DNA of 64,000 bases from Effrenium voratum (Eukaryota; Sar; Dinophyceae; Suessiales; Symbiodiniaceae): assembly GCA_963377175.1 (NCBI GenBank), contig CAUJNA010001757.1, forward strand, positions 760,515 through 824,514, given 5' to 3'. Shown here in pieces: positions 56,094-64,000 of this stretch (position 1 is its first letter; every line of letters begins with the position of its first letter). A program made the translations under genes and the position numbers. The notes beneath the pieces were generated by a model. That model was not told the DNA's origin, searched no databases, and saw only the letters and a program-made list of their open reading frames with translations.

Positions 56094-56720
56094 TTGGCGA
56101 CGACCGTGCAGCGTGCGCCCAGTCTGGTGCGCTCCGGAGGCTGCGCGCTTGAGCGGGCAGCACCCGTGTGTGCCGCGAGGCCGGGGCCACGAACACACTT
56201 GTCCGTGACCTCAATAATTTGGCGGTCTCTCGCCTTGACGACCGTCGCATCGAGGTCATCACGGACGGGCCCTCCTTGTGGAACGGAGCCCAGCTCGCGG
56301 TTGACACAACCATTGTGTCCCCGCTCACCGCTGCTGGGGAGGCGCGCTCTTGGCGCGACCCGGCTCAGCCCGTCGCTCTTCTTGAGGCCCGGCGCCGCAA
56401 GGAAGCAACCTACCCCGAACTTCGGGTCAGAAGCCGCCTGTTTTCTCCGTCTCCTTGCGCGTGCCCGCGCCCGGGCTGCGCCTGAGGCTCTTCGCCCTGC
56501 CCTTCGAAGTGCTTGTGTCCACCGGTGGTCTGGCTTGTTGTGCGCTGCAGCTTGCCTTTGCTGGCAGCCTCACTTCCTTGCCATCCCCCGGCTTGAGCAA
56601 CCTTGATGGGCCTTGCCCGGACTTGAGCGACCTTCTCGCTGCATGCCCAGCTTCCCCTGGGGCTTCGCGGCTGCCGGCCCGGTGGCAGCCGTGTGCATGT
56701 GAGGAAGCTGGCCTCCGCAA
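56094..56720 (+). pseudogene. C-terminal fragment of a LINE-type Pol protein
   Basis: The frame 56168-56485 reads LVRDLNNLAVSRLDDRRIEV, then SLWNGAQLAVDTTIVSPLTA and RKEATYPELRV; the continuation in another frame is FLRLLARARARAAPEALRPA and RWSGLLCAAACLCW. I recognise this order as a segment that is common downstream of reverse transcriptase in dinoflagellate LINE-like elements. One frameshift lies near 56430. No RT or endonuclease is adjacent, so it is a 5'-truncated fragment, which is usual for LINEs. It splits the palindromic minisatellite into two blocks. Confidence 0.55.
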
Positions 56721-56839
56721 AAGCAGCTTGCAAGGTCCTAGTGCCCGGGGCTCCCCTCAAGCCCCCGTAGGCGGCCTTGTTTCACTGCATGCACAAACAC
56801 AAAAAGGTGCGCAGAAAAGAAGGAAAAACAACGCACGTG

Positions 56840-57420
56840 TGCGCACACGTGAACACACAAATGTGTACACGTGGAACACACATGTACACGTGAACACACA
56901 TATGCGCACATGTGGAACACACATATGTGTACACGCCAACACACACATATATGCACACCCGGAACACGCACACAGACACAGGCACAGGCACAGGCACAGA
57001 CACAGACACAGACACAGACACAGACACACACACACACACACACACTGTTCGTCTGATAACAAACATCTGTTCCTGGAACACACACACACATGTGGAACAC
57101 ATATGTGTGATTGTCTGGAAAGCACATTTCTGTTCACCTGCAACGCACACACACACACCTGGAACCCATACATGCGCTCACTTGGAACTAGCATTTGTGT
57201 TCACGCGCAGCACTGGTGCAGACCTGGATCACACAAACATGTTTAACCAGAACAAACTTCTGTGCTGACTTGTAACACACATATGTGTACACATGGACCA
57301 CACGTATGTGCGCATGTGGAGGTGCAACACAATTGTGCAGCACACATGCGTTCACCTGGACAATAAATATGTGTTCACATGGAGTTTACATTCTCTGCAC
57401 GCCTGTGCGACACATAAATC
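56840..57420. repeat. CACGTG/ACATGTGT minisatellite, second block
   Basis: Same family as 54985-55975 (ACACATATGTGTACACG, GGAACACACA, GTCTGATAACAAACAT), with an embedded (CACAGA)n and (CA)n run at 56975-57045. A third small patch is at 58335-58500. Confidence 0.8.
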
Positions 57421-57553
57421 AAGTTCTCGAAGCCGGCTGTGAGGCGCTATTCCATGGGGCTCTGCCTGGAAACATGCTTGTGTTTTATATGCGTGTTCCA
57501 AGTAGGAAAAGAGTGTTCGTGTGCGATCAATCTAGCAAAATTGCAACACGTTG

Positions 57554-57964
57554 CTAGCGCGCAAGCCTGCTGCTGCTACTGCTGGTAACACTATCAGTGT
57601 CGGATGCGTCTCCAGCATTTACAGGCTTCATCTTAGCAAAAGCTTTCCGGCACATTGCGCTTCTTTCTCGCTTAGCTGCACAGTGTCTTTCGTATTGAGT
57701 AGTCTGTTGCTCGATAGAACGCTCTAAAGTGCCTTTATCGTATTGTGGCAACTCTTCGTATCGATTCAGTACAACATTTTCTTTCGCAGGGAAATGCGCA
57801 ACCCAATGCTTCCGTATGCTCGGTACAAGGCATCCCTGCCTTCTTGCCTCAGCCGTTTTGTTTCCCATTTGTTTAGTAAATTGCATTTCAGGGTAATTGC
57901 ACGCAAGGAGAGCGGAAGCAAATTTGCGTTGAGGCGTAACTGGGAACCGGTCACAGCTGACCAC
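57554..57964 (-). CDS. Hypothetical basic protein
   Basis: A 136-residue frame with an ATG start, no low complexity until a Ser-rich tail (SDTDSVTSSSSSRLAR), and a charged middle (YDKGTLERSIEQQTTQYERH). Basic overall. No domain recognised. It stands alone between minisatellites, flanked on both sides by CTAGCGCG words at about 57553 and 57980-57998. Confidence 0.35.
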   Translation of the reverse strand: MVSCDRFPVTPQRKFASALLACNYPEMQFTKQMGNKTAEARRQGCLVPSIRKHWVAHFPAKENVVLNRYEELPQYDKGTLERSIEQQTTQYERHCAAKRERSAMCRKAFAKMKPVNAGDASDTDSVTSSSSSRLAR

Positions 57965-58499
57965 TGTGCTTGCGCCTTGCTAGCGCGCGGCTAGCGCGGC
58001 TTCGCAGTCGCGGCGACCATCTATGTGGAGTTGAGAAATTAAGCCCACGTAAGATGAAGGTAAACGTGCGGGCTGGCTTCACGTACTAAGTAAGAACTGA
58101 AACATTACACCCTTGAAAGCCACACAAAGCCCATCGCAGCAACCCACGCGCCAACTCTTGGAAACCAAGATCACTGAAGACCCTAGCGCAAATCAAGCGC
58201 CATCCTAGGGCCTCCAGCGGAGAGCGGGCAATCCATTGATATTTGCAGGACTCCGCTTTGTATGAGTGAAAAACTGCACAAAGTGACTGCGACGGCGGCC
58301 TCTGTAGACTAGCTCCCTTACTAAGAATTTTGACCGGATCGCACATGTGTTTTATCAGAACAATCGCATGCTTGCACCTGGAACACAAACATGTGCTCAC
58401 GTGGAACAAACTCATGTGGTGTGGCTTGATCAAGCGCATGCGCGCGCTCAGACACGCGTTTGTGAGCCTCAAACACACATGCCTACCCGCGGAATACAC

Positions 58500-59100
58500 C
58501 GCACATGAGTCTGTGAGAGACAAATGAATCCGTCCACCCACAGAGCCGTGCCAGGCGTCCAGGCTGGGAGACAACAAGAAGGAGACGGAGACAAAGGGGC
58601 ACAATTGAACCCGTTCAGGCTAAGAGACAGTGGGAAACAATCCGTCCACCCAGAGAGCCGTGCCAGGCATCCAGGCTGGGAGCCAACCGGGCCCAAATAA
58701 AGGGAGACAAAGGAAGACAAATGAATCCGTCCACTCACAAAGCCGTGCCAGGCATCCAGGCTCGGAGATAACAAGAGACAATGAAGGGAGACAAAGGGAG
58801 ACAAATGAACCTGTCCGCCCGGAGAGCCGTGCCAGACATCCAGGCTGGGAGACAACGGGAGACAATGAAGGGAGACAAAGGGAGACAATTCAAGAGAGTC
58901 CGACAAATTAAACAGAGAAAGGGAGACAAATGAACCCGTCCACCCAGAGAGCCGTGCCAGGCATCCAGGCTGGGAGCCAACCGGGGCCAAATAAAGGGAG
59001 ACAAAGGGAAACAAATGAATCTGGGAGACAACAGGAGACAAATGAAGGGAGACAAAGGAAGACAAATGAACCTGTCCGTGTCCCCCCTCAGCACATCAAA
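58500..59100 (+). repeat. Minisatellite with AGCCGTGCCAGGCATCCAGG
   Basis: Five copies of AGCCGTGCCAGGC start at 58544, 58656, 58741, 58825 and 58950. They are joined by GGGAGACAA repeats of variable number and by CCGTCCACCCAGAG. Unit length is 84-125 bp. The open frames on both strands are artefacts. Confidence 0.9.
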
Positions 59101-59590
59101 CATTCTATCAGACTGTCAGTTGCGTGACCTGCTTTTGTTGGTGAGAGGAGATGCGGTGGCTCAAAGCAAGACGAATTGAAATTGCTTGTGTCACGGATGT
59201 GGTGGCTCAAAGTTTAAGCCACCACATCTCCGGGGCACAAGTTGACAAGCAGTGCCATGGGGCCTCGGACTGCTTTTGTTGGTGAGACGCCTTGAAATTG
59301 CTTGTGTCAAAGTCACTTTGAGTCACCACATCCGTGGCGTGGAAAGACAATTTCATTCAGCGCAATGCAGCATCGAATCTTTCCTTGCCAGTGTCTGCTC
59401 CACGGCCTGGCTCACCGTAAGTGCGTTAATAGCCCCACATGGGCCCCCAGACTGGGGCGGCCTGCAACCAGGCCCCAGGTCCCTGGACTGTCTAGTCCGC
59501 CTGGCCCAGTCACCACACCTGACATTGGCGCATGAATGAATGCAGCTCACCAACCTGCCCATGCACAAAGCTGGCAAATCTTTCGGCCAC
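59101..59590. other. Short diverged repeats, no gene
   Basis: CTGCTTTTGTTGGTGAGA, GAAATTGCTTGTGTCA and CACCACATC each occur two to three times in direct or inverted order between 59128 and 59338. The remainder to 59590 shows no coding signal. Confidence 0.45.
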
Positions 59591-59595
59591 CACCG

Positions 59596-59645
59596 CACGC
59601 ACTGGGTCGAGGAGTAACGCATCATACTCCTCGACCCAGTGCGTG
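59596..59645. repeat. Perfect 21-bp hairpin
   Basis: 59596-59616 (CACGCACTGGGTCGAGGAGTA) is described here by its ends, CACGCACTGG and GAGGAGTA. It is the exact reverse complement of 59625-59645, with an 8-nt loop ACGCATCA. There is no T-run after it and no adjacent gene. Confidence 0.95.
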
Positions 59646-59751
59646 ACCGTGAGACTAGTCATTATTTCCAAGCCACCAAGTCAAGGACGCTGCGTTGCAA
59701 CAAAAGCAGGCCATGCAACTGACAGTCTCCTCCCATAGCTCGTCTTCACCC

Positions 59752-59945
59752 ACCACCCAACCACCCACCCACCCACCCACCCACCCACCCACCCACCCAC
59801 CCACCCAGCCACCCACCCACCCACCCACCCACCCCCCACCCCCACCCCCACCCCCACCCCCACCCCCGCCCCCACCCCCGCCCCCACCCCCGCCCCCCCC
59901 ACCCCCACCCCCACACCCCACACCCACCCCCACCCCCACCACATC
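59752..59945. repeat. C-rich (CCCA)n/(CCCCCA)n tract
   Basis: About 190 bp, first CCCA tetramers (59760-59835), then CCCCCA and CCCCCG hexamers. The minus strand is G-rich with runs of three to eight G at short intervals, so G-quadruplex formation is sterically possible. Confidence 0.95.
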
Positions 59946-60780
59946 TGCTGGGACCTGGCCACGCATTGCCATTGCCGGTAACTATTCAATAGTTTCCCTC
60001 AAACTTGAAACAATCGTAACGGGGGGTAAGCTGGTGCAGGAGGAGTTGTGAGAATGACAAAAAAAACTCCTGAGCGCACCTGAGGCCGGCTCGCGTGACT
60101 GTAGTCTAGCTTGTCTGCGAACCACAACATCCATCCAAAGGCAAAGTTAGTTCACACACGCACACACGCAAACCCTATAAGCCCCTAAATTGAAGTGCCA
60201 AAATTTGTCATGTCCTGAGTCATGAGCGCACTTCGCCCTCGCAGGTCACAAGCAATCGCTCGCAAAAGCATGATTATCTGATTGCTGTTTCTTATCTCTG
60301 ATTGCAATTAATGCAGAACACACTGCGCCTTGTTTTGGCGCCGAGATTGATTCATCGTGCGACTGACACACACGATGTTTGACGTGCTGCGCAAAGAACT
60401 GATTCTTAAGAACGACGAGCTCCTCCCTCAACAAACGTCGTGTGGCGCGTCACAAATTATTAGCTGAGTGTCTGAGCTGGACTCCGACCACTTTGGCAAC
60501 TCACATTTCGGACCAAGACCAAGCAATGGCATGGCCATCTCTGAGTCTTGTCAATTCCGCTGAAAGCAACGCCATGGGCAATGGGAGCCTTTGTCAAACA
60601 TTCTGCTGGCTGAGCTGCTGGCCGCCTCTGTCCCTGAAAGCATACTTATCGGTTTTCCGCATTCCCCATGCGCAAGCCGAAGGCACAGCAGCGCCCCATG
60701 CGCGGCCGGTGGTGACTGGCTCCAGAGACAGAGAGGCGGGCCACAGCGGATATGGGGTCTCGAAAAAAACATCATGCTTG
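59946..60780. other. No supported gene
   Basis: Short frames only. A 131-residue plus frame (60442 onward) runs into the TAC repeat and has no recognised domain. Confidence 0.4.
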
Positions 60781-60786
60781 GAATCT

Positions 60787-60790
60787 GCCG

Positions 60791-60836
<46 letters not shown>

Positions 60837-60880
60837 GTACTAAACTACTCCTAACCTACTGCTACTACTACAACTAGTAT

Positions 60881-60952
<72 letters not shown>

Positions 60953-60996
60953 ACTACTCCTAACCTACTACTACTACTACTACTGCTGCTACACTT

Positions 60997-61081
<85 letters not shown>

Positions 61082-61117
61082 ACTACTCCTAACCTACTAC
61101 TACTACTACTACTGCTG

Positions 61118-61155
<38 letters not shown>
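60787..61155. repeat. (TAC)n microsatellite with higher-order unit
   Basis: TAC triplets interrupted three times by ACTACTCCTAACCTACT (60844, 60951 and 61082), spaced 107 and 131 bp apart, with GCTGCTAC variants following. The recurrence of the interruption shows expansion by block duplication as well as slippage. Confidence 0.95.
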
Positions 61156-61157
<2 letters not shown>

Positions 61158-61669
61158 GTGGCCCCATGAAACACCAATTGCATAACTACTAAGAGTTATA
61201 CCTGACTAAGTTAAAACATAATGCGTCCAGGCATCCCCTAATCATACCTAAATGTAACTGCAACGCTTCGCCGAACTGGTCAGGTCAGTCATAACAAGCT
61301 GGCCTCCAAGGCGTTCATTCTTCATTTCTACTTGCAGTCAACCCTTTGAAGCTACGGCTTTCACTAACCCCCGAAGGTGTCGCTCCTTTTTCTTTGCCGT
61401 CTGTCCATGTGTGCTTCGAGCCTGTGTCCTTACAGGGTTATGCGTTGGTAAGACCCACCGACACAGCAGGATCTCCCCTGCTCTGGGGGTCAGCCATGGG
61501 GTCAACTCCCACATGGCTACGCAGGTTCAACTCCTGCTTCAAACCAATGCACTTGAGATCCCAACGCACTTAAAGAAGCTCGAACACTCGGACAAGAGGG
61601 AAAAAGGTAGGTCCCACAGGGGCAGCGGACAGTCCGCAGGAAAGGCTGTGAAATGGTTAGCTTTCCACT
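61156..61669. other. No supported gene
   Basis: The stretch 61500-61530 holds small stem-loops (GCAGGTTCAACTCCTGC among them) that look like a tRNA T-arm. No acceptor or D-arm partner can be found. Confidence 0.4.
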
Positions 61670-62393
61670 AAGGGTCCTCCAGACCAAGGCGGCTAACTTG
61701 GTCAGCCCAGTTGCTCTTGCTGGGTATCCACTCCCAGAAGAACCAGGCCCTCAGGGCGAAAATTGCCGCATGGATCATGCCTCCCATGCTGGTGAGTCAG
61801 ATCGACCTCTGAGAAGAGACATGAGCGCAGCTGTGTTATCAATGTACCAAACTCCACGTCTTGCCCTAAACAGGTGCGGACGAGCTAGCAACGCTAACAG
61901 CACCATCAGGAGCTCGAGCTGGGCGATGACTTTTTTGCTCGCAGACCACATGTCTTAGATGGCGGGCGGAATCCGGGCGATGAACGTCTCGCGACATTGC
62001 TCGCGACCTCGCAGCCAGATGATCTGGAACCCGTAGTAACTCTAGCGCGGCATCGGATGCTGCCACAAAACGGTCACACCGTTGGGGCACCACCTCGAAC
62101 TCGCGCTTGGGATAAACCCGGAGGAGTTCTCTGAGCAAGGCCAAGCTCTGCCTCAAGGCCGGGGTCAAAGCCGAGTGGCTCTCCTGTTGCCTTGATGGCA
62201 GCCACCCCACTCTGCCAAAGATGCCCCGCTCAGGGAAGTTGGCCATGCCGTACACCTTAGACGCTGCTCCTGGCGACAGCTTCTGCTGTGCCTCCATGTC
62301 GTCCAAAAAGCGGCTGAACTTCTCGAGAAGGCGACCCCGCGGCCAGAAGTAGACCACGCCCTTGTCCCTCAAGGGTCTGAAGTCGTGGGTCAA
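61670..62393 (-). pseudogene. RT connection and RNase H of retroelement copy 2
   Basis: The frame 62393-61866 has HDFRPLRDKGVVYFWPRGRL, KLSPGAASKVYGMANFPERG and DRFVAASDAALE, the first acidic RNase H site. After a frame change the remainder contains RARRGVWYIDNTAAL and, past a stop, WIPSKSNWADQVSRLG. The glutamate-bearing helix found in copy 1 (QLELFMVV) is not readable in this frame. Divergence from copy 1 is substantial, so the copies separated long ago. Confidence 0.6.
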
Positions 62394-62399
62394 GCCCGG

Positions 62400-62904
62400 G
62401 AACGTACCCTCTCAACCCATCGGTTGCCGCTTTTCCTCTGCGAAGGGGGTACCGAGCAGCACGTTCAAGGTCTCAAAGCACTGCCAACGGCGGTTCCAAA
62501 GAGGAGGCTACTGAAAACCTGGAAGACTGGGGCTTGCATCGCCTGGTGCCACCAGGCGACTACACATCCGAGACCCTCCGCTCGAGAAATGGGGCTGTGC
62601 CGGTACGCCTCCGGCCAGTCTTCTCCCCCTGATTCGAATTGCTGCTGCGCTGGGCAAAAGGCCGAACACAAGACCAGCTTGTTCAGGTCCACTGAACGTT
62701 CTGACTGGCCCCCTGCATCGGCGTCTGATCCGCCAGCCATCGAATAAAGCTATCAAACGGCGCCTGGTTGATCAGGTCCTCCAGCATGGGAAACTTGAAG
62801 CCTTCGAAGAAATTTGCAGAAATGCGCTGGGAAAAGCTTCCTGAAAACAAGAATAACGCCCTCTTGGGTGAAGCGCAGGGAGGGCAAGCTTGGGCTCCCG
62901 GCAA
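62400..62904 (-). pseudogene. RT region of retroelement copy 2, palm deleted
   Basis: NKLVLCSAFCPAQQQFES is followed by DWPEAYRHSPISRAEGLGCV and WWHQAMQAPVFQVFSSLLFG. It then jumps directly to sequence equivalent to copy 1's VLNDLLGTPFAEEKRQ. The stretch corresponding to copy 1 FNRYSRMAEAMGRRFLAIMV and MYF, with the catalytic YxDD, is absent. Confidence 0.6.
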
Positions 62905-62928
62905 GCCTGCCCCCTGACTCCAGCTCCC

Positions 62929-63321
62929 TCAGGGCGCTGGTCTGCCCGCTGCCCGCGGATGGGCCTGTGGGGCAAGCGCGTCAAAGACCAGACCTGCCAG
63001 CAAGTCCACGTATCTCGGGGCCCACTCATCCGCAGCGCAGTTGTGGCCTGGCACAAACGAACTGACCCATTGCGTCCTCGCCAACCGGTGAGAGTGGTGA
63101 TCTTGCTGTACGTAGACGTGGTGGGGAGGGAGCTTGCCATTCACCAAAACCTCCACGACCGCTGCTCTGTTGAAGGGCAGCAGCCCTGGGGAGATGGTCA
63201 TTGGTGTTATCGCCCATGAGCGGCATGCCTGTGGGTGGCTGTCCAGCCAGTGGGAGCAAAGCCCCACTGTCTCAATGGTCGGCATTCCTGCAGCTGAGCA
63301 CGCCCAGTACGAACCGCCCAC
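62929..63321 (-). pseudogene. DUF4326-like domain of retroelement copy 2, truncated
   Basis: The frame retains GKLPPHHVYVQQDHHSHRLA, RTQWVSSFVPGHNC and DEWAPRYVD, then joins LLAGLVFDALAP. Compared with copy 1, about 32 residues including the GKRLACDC cysteine motif are missing. The N-terminal CSHWLDSHPQACRSWAITPM also matches copy 1 (WLDIDPRAMRSWAMTPL). Confidence 0.6.
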
Positions 63322-63380
63322 CAGCTAGTCGCACCGCCAAGGCGAAAGCCAACGGGGCCGTCTTCTTGGCTAGGGGAAGG

Positions 63381-63990
63381 TCACCTTGCCGTTCGCCTCC
63401 ACGGGGTCCCATTCGGCCGGATCATGAAGGCCATACCTGGATCTCTTGTGTCGGGCTCCGCCAAAAGCGCAGGCACTGTATTCTGTGTCCATCCTACTGC
63501 CAGACTGTTGCATTCGCTTCTCCTGCGCGAGGTCCCAGCGCAGCTGCCTTGGTTCTCACGCACTGAACCCCCACCTCTGTCCGCCAGCTTCTCAATCTGC
63601 GTCAGAACAAACTCGCATGCTCGGTTGTCCTGAGCCACCCTGTCCCGGTCTCTCCAAGCTAGGTGCGGCAGCCCTTCAGGATATTCAGTGGATCTCAATG
63701 GTTGTCCAGGACGCCCGTCAACCGTGGGGATCTCCCGCGCCCTGGACTTGGTGGAACAGTCCATTGCTGCGAGCCAAGCTCTGTTGCCTCAGAGGGTGGC
63801 TCAAGTCATGGGCCTGGTCGATGCACCAGTCGACAGTCAATGCCGCCCAACCGCAAAACAAGAAGGCTTTGCGTTACGTCCTGACATGAGGTCAGCCACC
63901 ACTGGCAATCCCTTTGCCAACCGTGCTGAGTGCGACTGAACAGGGAGCATGCCTCGGCCGTCGCCTCCTTCTCGGGGCCCTGTCAGGCCT
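63381..63990 (-). pseudogene. Methyltransferase-like domain of retroelement copy 2, partial
   Basis: MDCSTKSRAREIPTVDGRPG begins the clear frame, with EYPEGLPHLAWRDRDRVAQD and GGSVRENQGSCAG after it; the ENP of copy 1 reads ENQ here. Above 63764 the minus strand still contains HQAHDLSHPL-type sequence and a PLAK-like SAM-motif region in other frames. The window ends inside the domain or just upstream of it. Confidence 0.5.
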
Positions 63991-64000
63991 TCGAGGAACT

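Larger units (their letters stand above)
61670..63990 (-). mobile_element. Retroelement copy 2, internally deleted and cut by the window end
   Basis: Same domain order as 10809-14290 on the minus strand: methyltransferase-like (63764-63381: DCSTKSRAREIP, AQDNRACEFVLTQIEKLADR), DUF4326-like (63321-62929: HHVYVQQDHHSHRLARTQWV), a linker (SANFFEGFKFPMLEDLINQ), RT (62740-62400: NKLVLCSAFCPAQQQ, DWPEAYRHSPISRAEGLGCV), the connection region (62393-61866) and RNase H (RARRGVWYIDNTAALMSLLR, SNWADQVSRLG, to about 61670). Two domain-sized deletions are visible. Many frameshifts. The upstream part lies beyond the window. Confidence 0.75.

Noticed and set aside
61490..61550. T-arm-like stem-loop GCAGGTTCAACTCCTGC, considered as a tRNA
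   Set aside because: No acceptor-stem partner for the following TTCAAAC and no D-arm or anticodon arm at the right spacing.

Overview
The window reads as nuclear DNA of a dinoflagellate, probably close to Symbiodiniaceae. The evidence is indirect but consistent: Gag proteins with CCCH zinc fingers, retroelements carrying cytosine-methyltransferase-like domains, PAN/Apple-type genes in a one-direction tandem array, degenerate CCCTAA tracts, and very dense mini- and microsatellites. No bacterial-style operons, rRNA genes or CRISPR arrays were seen. Most long open frames are either eroded transposable elements or artefacts of simple repeats.

Layout. 1-2620: no supported gene. 2625-7619 (mainly minus): a decayed Ty1/copia-type element (integrase, retropepsin, CCCH Gag) with a probable internal inversion at 6260-7090. 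7.6-10.8 kb: small tandem and dispersed repeats. 10809-14290 (minus): a retroelement with methyltransferase-like, DUF4326-like, reverse transcriptase and RNase H segments, broken by many frameshifts. 15.1-23.2 kb (plus): small membrane ORFs, a 133-bp tandem repeat, a tyrosine recombinase, then Gag and a second, C5-type methyltransferase-like protein. 23365-25949 (minus): another Gag. 26-33.3 kb: minisatellites, including a large array in both orientations. 33575-33715: telomere-like tract. 35.6-38.3 kb: a 400-bp duplication, a RING-like remnant and a 98-bp repeat.

38403-42262 is the most interesting locus. It is about 3.9 kb bounded by matching terminal inverted repeats (22 of 23 positions in the core). 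It encodes, on one strand, a P-loop ATPase followed by a KDZ-like DDE transposase, interrupted by a few frameshifts. 45329-46196 is a second, non-autonomous inverted-repeat element packed with tandem repeats.

47596-51151 (minus) holds the only convincing host-type genes: two near-identical tandem copies of a PAN/Apple-domain, cysteine-rich, probably membrane-anchored protein. 51.9-61.2 kb is mostly satellite DNA, with a LINE-type C-terminal fragment at 56.1-56.7 kb and a perfect 21-bp hairpin at 59.6 kb. 61670-63990 is a second, internally deleted copy of the methyltransferase/DUF4326/RT element, cut by the window end.

The genes do not form one pathway. The window is a record of several retroelement families, at least one DNA transposon and their debris around a small duplicated host gene. 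All names rest on motif recognition by eye, without database searches.
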